A stretch of 64,000 nucleotides of DNA from Aquimarina sp. U1-2 (GTDB lineage Bacteria; Bacteroidota; Bacteroidia; Flavobacteriales; Flavobacteriaceae): assembly GCF_017897595.1 (NCBI RefSeq), contig NZ_JAGKIK010000006.1:62001-126000 (forward strand). Reading direction: 5' to 3'. The notes below the pieces were generated by a model, which saw only the letters and a program-made list of their open reading frames with translations, did not search any database and was not told the DNA's origin. Made by a program: the position numbers and the translations under genes. Numbering within the stretch: the first letter of the stretch is position 1; the number at the start of each line of letters is the position of its first letter. This document shows positions 46,049 through 56,551 of the stretch, piece by piece.

Positions 46049-48154
46049 ATGAAATACTGGTTTGTAGTACTTATCATCTTACTCGTTTCCTGTACACGTC
46101 AAAAAAAATCTTTAATGGAAGAGCAACATCCCTTTACGAATGATCTAATTCATGAAACGAGTCCGTATTTACTACAGCATGCACATAATCCTGTAGACTG
46201 GAAGCCATGGAATCAAAAAGTGCTCGATCAAGCGAAGCAAAATGATCAACTTATCATCATAAGTGTGGGCTACGCTGCCTGCCACTGGTGTCACGTCATG
46301 GAGCATGAAAGTTTTGAAGACCCCGAAGTCGCAAAAATAATGAACGGCCAGTATATTTCTATTAAAGTAGACAGAGAAGAACGACCAGATATAGATCAGG
46401 TGTATATGAACGCTGTTCAATTAATGACCGGTAGTGGTGGTTGGCCATTAAATGTAGTTGCACTTCCAGATGGGCGACCCGTTTGGGGAGGAACCTATTT
46501 TCCAAAAGAAAATTGGATTGATGCACTTCAACAAATCTCAGACCTGTACAAAAAACAACCAGAAAAACTAATCGAATATGCAGAAAAATTAGAAGAAGGT
46601 ATAAAGGCGGTTGATGTTATAACAGCTAATCCTGACCCAATGAAATTTGATAAAGAATTTCTAGAGGCTGCCGTAAAAAAGTGGAGTGAACAATTTGATC
46701 ATACTAATGGAGGGACGAAAAGGGTTCCCAAATTTATGATGCCCAATAATTATCATTTCCTTTTGCGATATGCGCATCAAACTGAAAATAGTGAATTGTT
46801 ATCTTTTGTGTACAAAACGCTTACTCAAATTTCATTTGGTGGTATTTACGATCATATAGGAGGCGGATTTTCTCGGTATGCTACAGATGCTAAATGGCAT
46901 ATCCCCCATTTCGAGAAAATGTTATACGATAATGCGCAACTTGTAAGTGTTTACTGCGATGCATATTTGGTAACCAAAGATGAGTGGTTCAAAACCGTAG
47001 TTTTTGAGACGCTAGCATTTGTATCTCGTGAGCTTACCAGCAAAGAGGGTGCATTTTATTCATCTTTGGATGCTGATAGCCTTGCAAAAAATGGCGAGTT
47101 AGAAGAAGGCGCTTTTTACATCTGGTCCAAAACAGAGCTTGAAACACTTTTGGGTGATGATTTTATGCTATTTTCGAAATACTATAACATCAATGATTAC
47201 GGTTTATGGGAAAATCAACAGTATGTATTGATTAGAAGAGATCAGGATGCTAACTTCAGTTTACAGTATGCATTAGGTGATGAAATAGTGTCTGAAAAGG
47301 TGAAAGCCTGGAAAAAAAAGCTGTTTGACTATAGAGAACAACGACCAAAACCAAGATTGGATGATAAAACCTTAACTTCTTGGAACGCTTTAATGCTAAA
47401 AGCATATCTCGATGCTTACCGCGTTTTTGGAGATCAAAAATTTTTAGATATCGCCTATAAAAATGCTCATTTTATTGAAAAAAATCAATTACAGCGTGAC
47501 GCTACACTTCTTCATAGCTATAAAAACGGTAAAAGCACAGTTAATGGCTATCTAGAGGACTACGCAACAGTAATTGAAGCATTTCTGCTGTTGTATCAAA
47601 ATACGTTAGATACCAAATGGCTGGACAATTCAGAAAGATTAGCGGCTTATACGATACGTCACTTTTTCGATACAGAAAAAAATATATTTTATTTCACATC
47701 TAATCAAGACCCAAAACTTATTGCTAGAACTATTGAGTCAAGTGATAATGTCATTTCATCATCTAACTCTATCATGGCTAAAAACCTCTTTTTATTATCT
47801 CATTATTACGATAAGCCTGAGTATAAAGAAATTAGTCAAAATATGCTGCATACTATAAAGCCGCAGATACAATCATATCCCTCTGGGTATGCCAACTGGT
47901 TAGATGTAATGCTTAATTATACCTTTACTTATTATGAAACTGTAGTTGTAGGAGAAGATGCATTGCAAAAAATACAAGAATTACAAAAAAAGTACATTCC
48001 TAATCAATTATTAGCAGGTAGCACCGAAGATTCTAAAATGCCACTATTACACAACAGATTCACAAATGAAAAAACATTAATTTATATATGTGTTAATAAT
48101 GCATGCAAATACCCCGTTGACAATATTGAAGAGGCTATTAAGCTTCTTAAATAA
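46049..48154 (+). CDS. Thioredoxin-domain DUF255 (YyaL/SPATA20-type) lipoprotein
   Basis: The 701-residue protein starts at the ATG at 46049, directly giving a lipobox LLVSC (Cys15). The N-terminal thioredoxin-like domain has CHWC (Cys78, Cys81) in a YAACHWCHVMEHESF context, and the rest is an alpha/alpha-barrel like glycosidases, with the GGW and HFEKMLYDNAQL family motifs. Family proteins are usually cytoplasmic, so the lipobox predicts a membrane-anchored variant. Activity unknown. Confidence 0.93.
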   Translation: MKYWFVVLIILLVSCTRQKKSLMEEQHPFTNDLIHETSPYLLQHAHNPVDWKPWNQKVLDQAKQNDQLIIISVGYAACHWCHVMEHESFEDPEVAKIMNGQYISIKVDREERPDIDQVYMNAVQLMTGSGGWPLNVVALPDGRPVWGGTYFPKENWIDALQQISDLYKKQPEKLIEYAEKLEEGIKAVDVITANPDPMKFDKEFLEAAVKKWSEQFDHTNGGTKRVPKFMMPNNYHFLLRYAHQTENSELLSFVYKTLTQISFGGIYDHIGGGFSRYATDAKWHIPHFEKMLYDNAQLVSVYCDAYLVTKDEWFKTVVFETLAFVSRELTSKEGAFYSSLDADSLAKNGELEEGAFYIWSKTELETLLGDDFMLFSKYYNINDYGLWENQQYVLIRRDQDANFSLQYALGDEIVSEKVKAWKKKLFDYREQRPKPRLDDKTLTSWNALMLKAYLDAYRVFGDQKFLDIAYKNAHFIEKNQLQRDATLLHSYKNGKSTVNGYLEDYATVIEAFLLLYQNTLDTKWLDNSERLAAYTIRHFFDTEKNIFYFTSNQDPKLIARTIESSDNVISSSNSIMAKNLFLLSHYYDKPEYKEISQNMLHTIKPQIQSYPSGYANWLDVMLNYTFTYYETVVVGEDALQKIQELQKKYIPNQLLAGSTEDSKMPLLHNRFTNEKTLIYICVNNACKYPVDNIEEAIKLLK

Positions 48155-48471
48155 TTAACTTTCTTTTAACTATTTCGTGGCGTACACAAGAAGCCGGTCA
48201 ATTCATAAATCGCTTTATTTTAATCAAGATAATTTCACTTATTAGTTGAAAACTAATAATTTATAGACGTTTTCAACCTAAAAAAGTGAATAAATTACGG
48301 TTTTAACGTAAAAATATTATGTTAATTTGTTATTAAAAATGCAGTTTTGCAAATAATATTAAGGTGTTTTGGAATTAATATTGAATAATTCGTAAAAATT
48401 ATGATAAAATTTAAAATTAATTGTAGGTAAACTTACTTTTTTTTAATTTTATTTCAACCAAATCCCTAAAT
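48155..48471. other. 317-bp AT-rich intergenic region
   Basis: Between the DUF255 gene and the exported protein at 48472. Apart from the operator-like palindrome at 48295-48311 nothing was recognised. Confidence 0.5.
48295..48311. promoter_or_regulatory. Operator-like palindrome upstream of exported-protein gene 48472
   Basis: TTACGGTTTTAACGTAA is a perfect TTACG-N7-CGTAA palindrome, 160 bp before the ATG. It matches 14876-14892 in both arms and 20945-20961 in the left half and centre. See the related finding. Confidence 0.5.
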
Positions 48472-49167
48472 ATGAAAAAATTTTTACTTCTGCTATTTTT
48501 AGCAACTACCCCAACGTTATTCGCACAATTACCTAGAGATTTATTAACTTCTACAACAAGAGTTTCAAACTTCGACGATTACAATGGTTCGATTTATATG
48601 AAATTTAGCTATAAAGAATCTAGTGTGATTGATGAAAAATCAGGAACATATGATATTAAGTTAAAATATAATGTATTTTCTGATGCCTTAGAATATAAAG
48701 TAGACTCAGATTTATTTTCTATTGTAAAAAGACCTACGGTTCATGCTCGAATCGATGGTGATTATTTTTACTATTGTAATTTTAAAACCCAAAGAGGGCT
48801 AGAAAGAAATGGATATTTTGTTCTAGTTGAGTTGAACGATAAGTATCGCATCTATAAAAAATTCACACTAAAAATAACAGATCCTATAGATGGTACAGCT
48901 ACTCAGCTAAAACAACCCGGTGAATTGAGAATGATCACTACATATTATATAGAAGAAGCAGGAATTATCATGGAACTTCCTATGAATAAGAAGGATATGT
49001 TAGCCGCATTTAATGATAAAGAAGGAGAACTGAAACAATACTTGAAAAAAGAGAAAATTCGTCTTAAAAAAGAGGAAGATTTGATTAGATTCGTGGCAAG
49101 ATATAATGCCCTTAAGAGTTCAGGTTCAGAACCATCACAAAGCCTATTAAGCAATCGACGTAACTAA
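48472..49167 (+). CDS. Exported protein of unknown function
   Basis: The 231-residue product has a signal peptide (about 1-18, ending LFAQ), a beta-rich middle and a C-terminal charged helix (about 180-225). No family is recognised. Its upstream region carries the TTACG-N7-CGTAA palindrome. A bidirectional hairpin separates it from tsaB. Confidence 0.65.
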   Translation: MKKFLLLLFLATTPTLFAQLPRDLLTSTTRVSNFDDYNGSIYMKFSYKESSVIDEKSGTYDIKLKYNVFSDALEYKVDSDLFSIVKRPTVHARIDGDYFYYCNFKTQRGLERNGYFVLVELNDKYRIYKKFTLKITDPIDGTATQLKQPGELRMITTYYIEEAGIIMELPMNKKDMLAAFNDKEGELKQYLKKEKIRLKKEEDLIRFVARYNALKSSGSEPSQSLLSNRRN

Positions 49168-49260
49168 AAATCACTATACATGCTAAACATGAATTTAAGC
49201 TTAGCGCTATTTTGATCGAAAATTTAAAGTACTAAAAAGAAAAGGTTATTATTATTTTGG

Positions 49261-49294
49261 AAAAGTGTCATTTACTTTTGTAGATGACACTTTT
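49261..49294. terminator. Bidirectional terminator between convergent genes
   Basis: AAAAGTGTCAT pairs perfectly with ATGACACTTTT around a 12-base loop, with T or A runs on both flanks, between the exported protein gene and tsaB. Confidence 0.85.
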
Positions 49295-49308
49295 CGTATA
49301 TGCATAAT

Positions 49309-49974
49309 TTAGGATGTGATAAAGTCCTTAAGGTAGAAAGGCTCAAAATAACCTACATCTTCAAAATCGGCCTGCCTAAATTTGAGAAAGCTAAGTTTTG
49401 CCATGTCTCTTGCTGAAGGAAATTTATTTTTTAAGAAAATGGCGTTTTGATGTTGAAGAAGAGTAGAAAACTTGTCTGCACCATTGCCCAAAAAATACAC
49501 CTTTCTAGACGCTACATATTCTGAAAAGGAATGCTCTGTTAAAACCTCGGCTCTGATTTCTCTAACTTCTTCATGCAAATACGAATATACACCAGCATAC
49601 ACTTCCATCCTTCTAGCATCAAGCATTGGAACGATAAGGGCATCTTTATCTTCCAGTTGCACCTGTAAGGATAAAGATTGTAAAGTAGGCACTGATATTA
49701 ATGGAATATCTAATGCATAGCATAACCCTTTAGCTGCAGAAACCCCAATCCTTAACCCTGTATAAGATCCTGGACCCTTGCTTATAGCCACAGCAGAAAT
49801 ATCTTTTAAACCTATAGTAGCATCATTGATGACTTTGTTAATAAAAACGTGCAATTGTTCTGCATGAGAGTATTGCTTACTTATATCTTCTTCGATCGCA
49901 ATTACATCTTCATCGTTAGTAAGCGCTACAGAACAATTGGTGGTAGACGTTTCAATACAAAGAATAAAGGCCAT
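49309..49974 (-). CDS. tsaB: tRNA threonylcarbamoyladenosine biosynthesis protein TsaB
   Basis: TsaB pairs with TsaD to make the t6A37 modification of ANN-decoding tRNAs. The 221-residue protein has the ASKHA-fold N-terminus ILCIETSTTNCSVAL, the HAEQLHVFI segment and the GPGSYTGLRIGVSAAKG motif. It lies 37 bp downstream of the adaptor gene of the efflux operon and is probably co-transcribed. Confidence 0.95.
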   Translation of the reverse strand: MAFILCIETSTTNCSVALTNDEDVIAIEEDISKQYSHAEQLHVFINKVINDATIGLKDISAVAISKGPGSYTGLRIGVSAAKGLCYALDIPLISVPTLQSLSLQVQLEDKDALIVPMLDARRMEVYAGVYSYLHEEVREIRAEVLTEHSFSEYVASRKVYFLGNGADKFSTLLQHQNAIFLKNKFPSARDMAKLSFLKFRQADFEDVGYFEPFYLKDFITS

Positions 49975-50011
49975 TTTAAAAATTTTGGCAAAGATAACCT
50001 ATTGACAGCTA

Positions 50012-51280
50012 TTAATCAGTTTTTTTTGCTTCGGTGGTTACTTTATCACCTGTTTTGAGTATTTTGGTAACAACGTTATAAGGTCCTACGATAACTTCGT
50101 CGTCTATTTCAAGACCTTTTATGATTTCGATATTACTATCGTCTTGAATACCCGTTTCAATTACCTGAAGTTTTGCAACTTCACCCTTTTTAAGAAATAC
50201 ACATTCAAATCTTTTATCGGCATTAGCAAGCTTTTGTTTATTGCCATTTTCTGTAACATTTGAAGTATCACTTTTAATTACAATAGCACTTATAGGAACA
50301 CCAATAACACTTTCTCTTTTATCGGTTATAACATCTACTGTAGCCGTCATCCCTGGTCGAAATGGAGAATAATTCTCTGGTTTACCTTCGATAATATCTT
50401 TGTAAGAATCTTCAAGTATACGAACTTTTACTTTAAAATTTGTTACTTGATCGGCACTTGTAGCACTTTCTGCAGAATTTGCAATTTCGGTAACAAGGCC
50501 TTTAAATTCTTTTTTTAGATACGCATCTACCGCTACAAGGGTTGAATCCCCTATGGATACTTTTACGATATCATTTTCATTCACATCTACCTCAACTTCC
50601 ATATTGTTAAGATTTGCTACGCGAACTATTTCGGTTCCTGCCATTTGCTGCGTACCTACCACTCGTTCACCCAATTCTACAGATAATTTTGAAATAGTCC
50701 CACTCATGGGTGCATAAATAGTAGTTCTATTCAAATTGTCTTTGGCTTCGTTTACTGTGGCTTGTGCACTTTTAACATTGTAAAAAGCAGACTGTCTTGC
50801 AGCTTTGGCGACTTCGTACGCAGATACCGAGGCATCCCAATCTGCTTTTGAGATGACTCCGCGCTCAAATAATCCTTTATTACGATCATAGTTTAGTTGA
50901 GCCTCAGTCAAGCTTGCTTCTGCTTGTTGCAGACCTGCCTTTACGTTTTGTAACGCAGCTTGTGATCGATTTAAACCTGATTGGATAATATCAGGATTAA
51001 TTCGTACCAAAAGATCTCCTTTTTGAACTTGCTGACCTTCTTTAATAGGAAGATCAATAATTTCTCCTGACACCTCTGACGAGAGTTTTACTTCTACTTC
51101 TGGCTGTATTTTACCAGTTGCAGCAACTGTTTCTACAATTCTAATTTTCTCTATGATGGTGGTAGTTACCTCCTCAAAATTTCCGCTATTGCCAAACCAT
51201 CCTGATTTTTTTCCATAAATAAGCACTACGATGAGTACTATTGAAATAATTAGAAGAAAAAGTAGTTTTTTTCTATTCAT
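50012..51280 (-). CDS. Membrane-fusion (MFP/HlyD) efflux adaptor
   Basis: The 422-residue periplasmic adaptor has an N-terminal membrane anchor (about 4-24), biotinyl-lipoyl-like halves around GKIQPEVEVKLSSEVSG, a coiled-coil hairpin (about 100-190) and beta-barrel and membrane-proximal domains. It would bridge the permease and TolC. The ATG at 51280 is preferred over a GTG six codons upstream. It is the second adaptor in the cluster, downstream of the TolC gene. Confidence 0.92.
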   Translation of the reverse strand: MNRKKLLFLLIISIVLIVVLIYGKKSGWFGNSGNFEEVTTTIIEKIRIVETVAATGKIQPEVEVKLSSEVSGEIIDLPIKEGQQVQKGDLLVRINPDIIQSGLNRSQAALQNVKAGLQQAEASLTEAQLNYDRNKGLFERGVISKADWDASVSAYEVAKAARQSAFYNVKSAQATVNEAKDNLNRTTIYAPMSGTISKLSVELGERVVGTQQMAGTEIVRVANLNNMEVEVDVNENDIVKVSIGDSTLVAVDAYLKKEFKGLVTEIANSAESATSADQVTNFKVKVRILEDSYKDIIEGKPENYSPFRPGMTATVDVITDKRESVIGVPISAIVIKSDTSNVTENGNKQKLANADKRFECVFLKKGEVAKLQVIETGIQDDSNIEIIKGLEIDDEVIVGPYNVVTKILKTGDKVTTEAKKTD

Positions 51281-51361
51281 AATTTGTATTAGCGTCACTT
51301 AGGATATATGAAATTACAATCTTTTTGACAATAGCCAAAAAAAATAGAAAAGCTATTTGAT

Positions 51362-52696
51362 TTATAATTTTATATCTGCGATTTTAATTCCGAAGAAAAG
51401 CTCTAAAACCTTCAATTTAAAAATATAATCAAATTTATTCTGAACTTCTTGGCTTTGAGCATTTTCCAATCTAAATTTTGATTGACTAAAATCGAATGCA
51501 TTGGTCAATCCCACGTCATATCGATCTTTTGCATACTCGTACGCCCGTTCTTGTGCTTTTACAGAAACCAATGAAGCCTCATAAGCCTCTGCAGCACCTC
51601 TTGCATCTAAGTAGGCTTGATAAACATTACTATCAAGATCTAATTGCGCCTGCTCTAACTGAAATTCTGCTCGCCTGGTACTCACTTTGCTTCTTTTTAC
51701 ATTAGCCCGTGTGGTAAAACCATTTAACAAGGGAACATTAAGTTGTAACCCATAAGAAAATCCATCGTTTTCATATAATTGTTCTGTAAAACCTCTGGAA
51801 AAAAAATCGTTATCAGCCCATCTTGTATTGTATCCAAAAAATGCATTTAAGGTGGGATAATATCCACCTCTGGCTAGTTGCAAATCTTTTTCTGCCAACA
51901 ACTTATTCTGTTCAGCAATTTGAACTTCATACCTGGCCTCTCGGGCTTCTGTCATTACAACATCAACCGGTTTTTCTAAAATTTCTGCACTGGGCACTAA
52001 ATATTCTTGTTTAGCAATATCAAAGCTTTCATAATCTTTAATCAGCAACGTTTGTGCTAAACTGATTAATGAGATTTGTACAGCATTTTCTGCTTGTACG
52101 ATACGTGTTAGTTCATCGGCAGAAGTTGCTTCTATCTCTAATAAATCACCTTGAGGTAATACGCCTGCATCAACTAGATCTTTGGTTCTTTGCAGTTGTT
52201 CTAAGGTAATGTCATGTTGCTTTTCTATTACTTTCAAAGATTCTTTATTAAGTAACACTTGCAAATAACTATTCGCTATAAACAAGGAGATATCATCCTT
52301 TGATTTTCCTAGATTATACTGACTAAGCAACTTATTTAATTTCGCTCTTTGTAATTGTCGCAAATTACGCAAACCATCAAATAACGTAAGTCCTACATTA
52401 ACACCTGTCGTGAACGATGTAAAGGTTGCTGTTTCAAAGGCGTTAGTAACCGGATTAATGTTTGCTCCTGTATTTGATGATAACGTTCCATTAGCACTCA
52501 TACTAGGTATAAAATTGCCTAATGCCGTTAGTTTATCAATACTAGCAGATTCTATATCCAACTCAGATTGTTTTATAGTAATATTATTCTCTAGAGCATA
52601 TGCCACACACTCGCGCAGTGTCCACTTTTTCTCTTGCGCCTTGGTTCCGAAAATGGATAAGAGTGTAAGTAATGCAATCAAAATTTTTATTCTCAT
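51362..52696 (-). CDS. TolC-family outer-membrane efflux protein
   Basis: The 444-residue protein has a signal peptide (about 1-20), two tandem OEP halves and the coiled-coil helices typical of TolC, with LTLFDGLRN in the first half and LLNGFTTRANVKRSK in the second. It lies 155 bp downstream of one adaptor and 81 bp upstream of the other, so it serves this pump. Confidence 0.93.
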   Translation of the reverse strand: MRIKILIALLTLLSIFGTKAQEKKWTLRECVAYALENNITIKQSELDIESASIDKLTALGNFIPSMSANGTLSSNTGANINPVTNAFETATFTSFTTGVNVGLTLFDGLRNLRQLQRAKLNKLLSQYNLGKSKDDISLFIANSYLQVLLNKESLKVIEKQHDITLEQLQRTKDLVDAGVLPQGDLLEIEATSADELTRIVQAENAVQISLISLAQTLLIKDYESFDIAKQEYLVPSAEILEKPVDVVMTEAREARYEVQIAEQNKLLAEKDLQLARGGYYPTLNAFFGYNTRWADNDFFSRGFTEQLYENDGFSYGLQLNVPLLNGFTTRANVKRSKVSTRRAEFQLEQAQLDLDSNVYQAYLDARGAAEAYEASLVSVKAQERAYEYAKDRYDVGLTNAFDFSQSKFRLENAQSQEVQNKFDYIFKLKVLELFFGIKIADIKL

Positions 52697-52821
52697 AATG
52701 CCTATACGTATATAATTGATCGATGTTGTTACAAAAAAACTAATTTATTTTAAAAGTAAACTACCTCTGGACAACCCCACGACGCATTCGTAGGAAACTG
52801 AATTTTTACTTCGAAGCAAGC

Positions 52822-52851
52822 CTTAGGGTGTTAAACCCCTTGTGGTGCCCA
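52822..52851. repeat. Palindromic 3' element resembling 38643-38670
   Basis: On the minus strand GGGCACCACAAGGGGTTTAACACCCTAAGG follows the adaptor stop immediately. Allowing small gaps, it aligns with the element at the murI 3' end. It may be a terminator or repeat between the first adaptor and the TolC gene. Confidence 0.3.
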
Positions 52852-53961
52852 TTAATTTGTAAACTCAGGTTTCTTAATGATATTCCATACTTTAAGTTTA
52901 TCTTCCTCGGTGATGCCGCTTTTAATTTCGACATTGATACCATCACTTATCCCCAGTTCTATATCTCTTTTTTCGAATTGTTGATCGCCAACCTCAATTT
53001 CTACAAACGGTTTTTGGGTATCGTCATATTGTATTAACGCTTCTTTTAATGCCATAACACTATCTGCTCGGGCTAGAATTATAGACGCATTGGCACTAAG
53101 ACCCGCTCTTATAAACGTACTGTCATTTTTCTCTAAAGTTCCTTTGATCTCGAATTGTATAGCGCCATTCTCTTCATTTCCTTTGGGGGCGATATAATCT
53201 AAAACAGCATCAAATTTTTTGTTCTCGATTGCGCCAACAGTTATTTCTAAGGGAAGATTCTCCTTTATTTTACCTACTTCACTTTCGTCTACTTTACCTT
53301 CAAAAATCATTTCACCAATATCTGCTACTGTAGCAATGGTGGTTCCATCATTAAAATTATTGGCTTCTATTACCTGGTTTCCTGATTTTACAGGAACTTC
53401 TAACACCATTCCGGTCACAGTAGACCGTATTAACGTATTAGCTACACTACTTAAACCTCTTGCTGTACCTGTTCTTACTATTTGATAATTTTGTTGAGCA
53501 GACTCATACGATTGTTTGGCCTGTTTATAACTTACATCTACCCCGTCAAACTCGTTGGCAGAGATCACCCCTTTATCAAAAAGTTCTTTTTGTCGATTGT
53601 AAACTTTTTCTTGATTATTAAGCGCAATTTTTGCAGTTTCTACGGCATTTTGTGCGCTTTGCAATGAAGAAATATTGGGTACTACTCTAATTTTTGCAAT
53701 AAGATCACCTGATTTAATTTGATCACCAGCTTCAATATAAATTTCTTCAATAATCCCAGAAATATTAGGTTTAATAAGAACTTCTTCCTTTGGCACAATA
53801 CTTCCTGTAGCTACCGCTTTTTTTATAATTGTTGCTACCGTAGCCTTTTCGGTCTCATAGGTTATAGGATCTTCTTGATTTTTTTTATACAAGTAATACA
53901 GGGATCCTACAAATACAGCTGTGATGATAAGCAATATAATAATAGTTACAGTTTTTTTCAT
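52852..53961 (-). CDS. Membrane-fusion (MFP/HlyD) efflux adaptor
   Basis: The 369-residue adaptor has an N-terminal membrane helix (about 5-23), a lipoyl-like half GSIVPKEEVLIKPNISGII, a coiled-coil hairpin (about 95-150) and C-terminal barrel domains. It lies 66 bp downstream of the two permease genes on the same strand, the classic MacA position. A second adaptor follows beyond the TolC gene. Confidence 0.92.
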   Translation of the reverse strand: MKKTVTIIILLIITAVFVGSLYYLYKKNQEDPITYETEKATVATIIKKAVATGSIVPKEEVLIKPNISGIIEEIYIEAGDQIKSGDLIAKIRVVPNISSLQSAQNAVETAKIALNNQEKVYNRQKELFDKGVISANEFDGVDVSYKQAKQSYESAQQNYQIVRTGTARGLSSVANTLIRSTVTGMVLEVPVKSGNQVIEANNFNDGTTIATVADIGEMIFEGKVDESEVGKIKENLPLEITVGAIENKKFDAVLDYIAPKGNEENGAIQFEIKGTLEKNDSTFIRAGLSANASIILARADSVMALKEALIQYDDTQKPFVEIEVGDQQFEKRDIELGISDGINVEIKSGITEEDKLKVWNIIKKPEFTN

Positions 53962-54027
53962 TTTTGATATCTAGATTTGTTATACTTTTCTATTTTGAAG
54001 AAAAGCTAAATTTGATTGATTAACTTG

Positions 54028-55293
54028 TTATTCTGATCGCAATGCATCAATTGGTTTCGTTTTGATCGCTACTTGTGCAGGAATCAAACCCGCCAGTAAT
54101 CCACTGGTAATTAATATCACTAGCGCTACAACTATCACTGACAAATCTACGCTAGGATTGGCAAACATACTATCATCATCTGGGGGTGCCCCCTCTAAAA
54201 CCTTATTGATAAGAAATATAATTCCTGTAGATACTGCAATACCTGCCATACCCGAAATAATCGTAAGAAATATAGATTCTAATAAGATTTGACCCCGTAC
54301 TGCCCAAGGAGAAGCTCCTAAAGCTCTACGAATACCTATTTCATTGGTTCTTTCTTTCACTACAATTAACATGATATTACTAATACCAATAATGCCTGAT
54401 AACAATACGAGAGTACCTACAAAATAGGCAACCCCTTTTAAAGCTAAGAACAGACCGTTAATTTTACTGAACTCGGCAAATAAATCAAAACTCCCTACAG
54501 CCCTATTATCTTCGGGGTGTATGCTGTGATTTGTTTTAACGACTTCAATAATATCCTCTTTAAGATTGGTAATCGATTGGTCATCTTGAGCGGTTATTGC
54601 CATCCAGCCCACGCGTTCACCATAGTTGAAAGCTTGAGAAAATGAAGTAAACGGCACGTAGATTTCTTTTTGCCCTTCTTCTCCATCACCATTGTTAGAT
54701 TTTTTGGAATAGGTACCAATTACCATAAAATTGACACCTTGTATTTTGATGTATTCTCCTATAGGTTCTTCTTCTTCTGAAAAGAGTTCTTTTTGCACTC
54801 CGCTGCCTATTACAGCCACTTTCCTTCTATTGTCAATATCACCATAATTAATAAATCTTCCTGAAGTAATATTGATAGGATCTTGCTTAATAATTTCGGG
54901 ATAATCTCCAAACACATTAAATGCCCCTGTATTAAGCCCTCTTACTACATTATTGGATCCTCGAAAGCCTCCTAGTCGATTACGCGGTGAGACATACAAT
55001 AATCCGGGTACTTCTTCTCTAATTGAAGGAACGTCACCTATTTTAAAATCATATCTTCTTCCTTTTGGCAATCCTTTGTAAGGCTTTGATACGGTTTGAG
55101 TCCACATGAACATCGTATTGGTTGCAATATCGCCAAATCCTTGTTTCACACCATTTTCAAGACCTTTACCGGCAGCCAGGAGAATAACCAGAATAAAGAT
55201 GCCCCAAAAAACACCAAAAGCAGTTAATAATGTTCTAAACCAATTGGCTGTTAATGCTTCGATTATTTCGCTCCAACTATCTTTGTTTATCAT
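54028..55293 (-). CDS. MacB-like ABC transporter permease, second of two
   Basis: The 421-residue protein has the MacB/FtsX arrangement: one N-terminal helix, a large periplasmic domain (about 45-280) and three C-terminal helices with NIMLIVVKERTNEIGIRRALGA. No ATPase domain is fused, so it depends on the ATPase encoded at 56538-57239. Its ATG at 55293 follows the previous stop after a single base, consistent with translational coupling. Confidence 0.93.
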   Translation of the reverse strand: MINKDSWSEIIEALTANWFRTLLTAFGVFWGIFILVILLAAGKGLENGVKQGFGDIATNTMFMWTQTVSKPYKGLPKGRRYDFKIGDVPSIREEVPGLLYVSPRNRLGGFRGSNNVVRGLNTGAFNVFGDYPEIIKQDPINITSGRFINYGDIDNRRKVAVIGSGVQKELFSEEEEPIGEYIKIQGVNFMVIGTYSKKSNNGDGEEGQKEIYVPFTSFSQAFNYGERVGWMAITAQDDQSITNLKEDIIEVVKTNHSIHPEDNRAVGSFDLFAEFSKINGLFLALKGVAYFVGTLVLLSGIIGISNIMLIVVKERTNEIGIRRALGASPWAVRGQILLESIFLTIISGMAGIAVSTGIIFLINKVLEGAPPDDDSMFANPSVDLSVIVVALVILITSGLLAGLIPAQVAIKTKPIDALRSE

Positions 55294-55294
55294 G

Positions 55295-56551
55295 TTATTC
55301 GTCTCTAAGTGCAACTATAGGTTTAATTTTAACCGCTCGCCATGCTGGAAAAAAGCCTGCCAAAGCCCCAGCAAAAATGAGAATGAACACTGTAGCAAGC
55401 GCCACATTAAAATTTACAGAAGGATTTGAGATAAATTCGGTTTGAATTAACGGTCCTGCCAGTTCTAATAAGGCAAGTCCAAGAATTAAGCCTGTAAAAC
55501 CTGCTATAGCTGTCACAAAAATTGCTTCTTGCAGAATCATTCCTATAATCGACATGGGTTGTGCTCCCAAAGCTTTTCGAATTCCAATCTCTTTGGTTCG
55601 TTCTTTAACAATGATAAGCATGATATTACTCACCCCTACTACCCCAGCAATAATAGTACAAATGCCCACCCACCAAAAGAATGCTTTGATCATAAAGATC
55701 AAACTATAAAAGCGCTTGGCATTTTCTAATGTATTATTGACCCCTATTGCTCTATCATCATCTGGAGCGATGATATGCTTTTCTTTAAGGTAATCGGTCA
55801 TATTTTCAACAAACTTTTCAGATTTTAAAACTGCTGTCTCAAAATTTTCTTCAGGTTTTAAGGTATATGCAAGTCCTTGTAGCTTTTGACCGGTATTAAA
55901 CATTTGTTGTGCAATAGGAGAAGGTACAAATACTCTATTTTCTTCTCTTTCTTCAGATTTTTCAGCAAATACTCCTACGACTTTAAATAGCATATTATTA
56001 ATCCTAATAAACTCTCCTATAGGATCTTTGTTTTTATCCTTGAATAAGTCCATTCGAACTTTATTTCCAATAACGGCTACTTTATTTCGTTCTTTGATAT
56101 CCCTGATATTAATAAAACGTCCTGCAACCATCACCTCGTTTTCTACCATTTGAAACTCTGGAAAAACACCTTCGACGCCATAGCTTCCTGACTCGGTTCC
56201 ATAATTTACGACTACTCCCCAATTTCTAGCCCGAGAAGACTTATATTCTATGAGGTCTTCGTTTTTTCTATTGATAAAATCATAATCTTGATTGGTCATT
56301 TCGATGGGTCTGCCCGGATTTAACCCTTTATATTCGACTGAAGTGCTTCGAGTCCAAACCCAGATACTATTTGAGGCATCACTCTCAAATTCTTGTGCTA
56401 TTCCGTTCTGCATCCCCTGTCCTACCCCTAGTAGCAGCACTAGAATAAAAATTCCTGACGCTACTGAAACACTCGTTAGAAATGTTCTCAATTTATTTTT
56501 GGCAATAGTCTCAAACATCTCTTGCCATCGTTCTAAACTAAACATGGACAT
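55295..56551 (-). CDS. MacB-like ABC transporter permease, first of two
   Basis: The 418-residue paralogue has the same layout as its neighbour, with VSNIMLIIVKERTKEIGIRKALGAQ near the C-terminal helices. The two probably form a heterodimer. Its start overlaps the ATPase gene by 14 bp; an ATG two codons in (56545) is an alternative. Confidence 0.93.
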   Translation of the reverse strand: MSMFSLERWQEMFETIAKNKLRTFLTSVSVASGIFILVLLLGVGQGMQNGIAQEFESDASNSIWVWTRSTSVEYKGLNPGRPIEMTNQDYDFINRKNEDLIEYKSSRARNWGVVVNYGTESGSYGVEGVFPEFQMVENEVMVAGRFINIRDIKERNKVAVIGNKVRMDLFKDKNKDPIGEFIRINNMLFKVVGVFAEKSEEREENRVFVPSPIAQQMFNTGQKLQGLAYTLKPEENFETAVLKSEKFVENMTDYLKEKHIIAPDDDRAIGVNNTLENAKRFYSLIFMIKAFFWWVGICTIIAGVVGVSNIMLIIVKERTKEIGIRKALGAQPMSIIGMILQEAIFVTAIAGFTGLILGLALLELAGPLIQTEFISNPSVNFNVALATVFILIFAGALAGFFPAWRAVKIKPIVALRDE

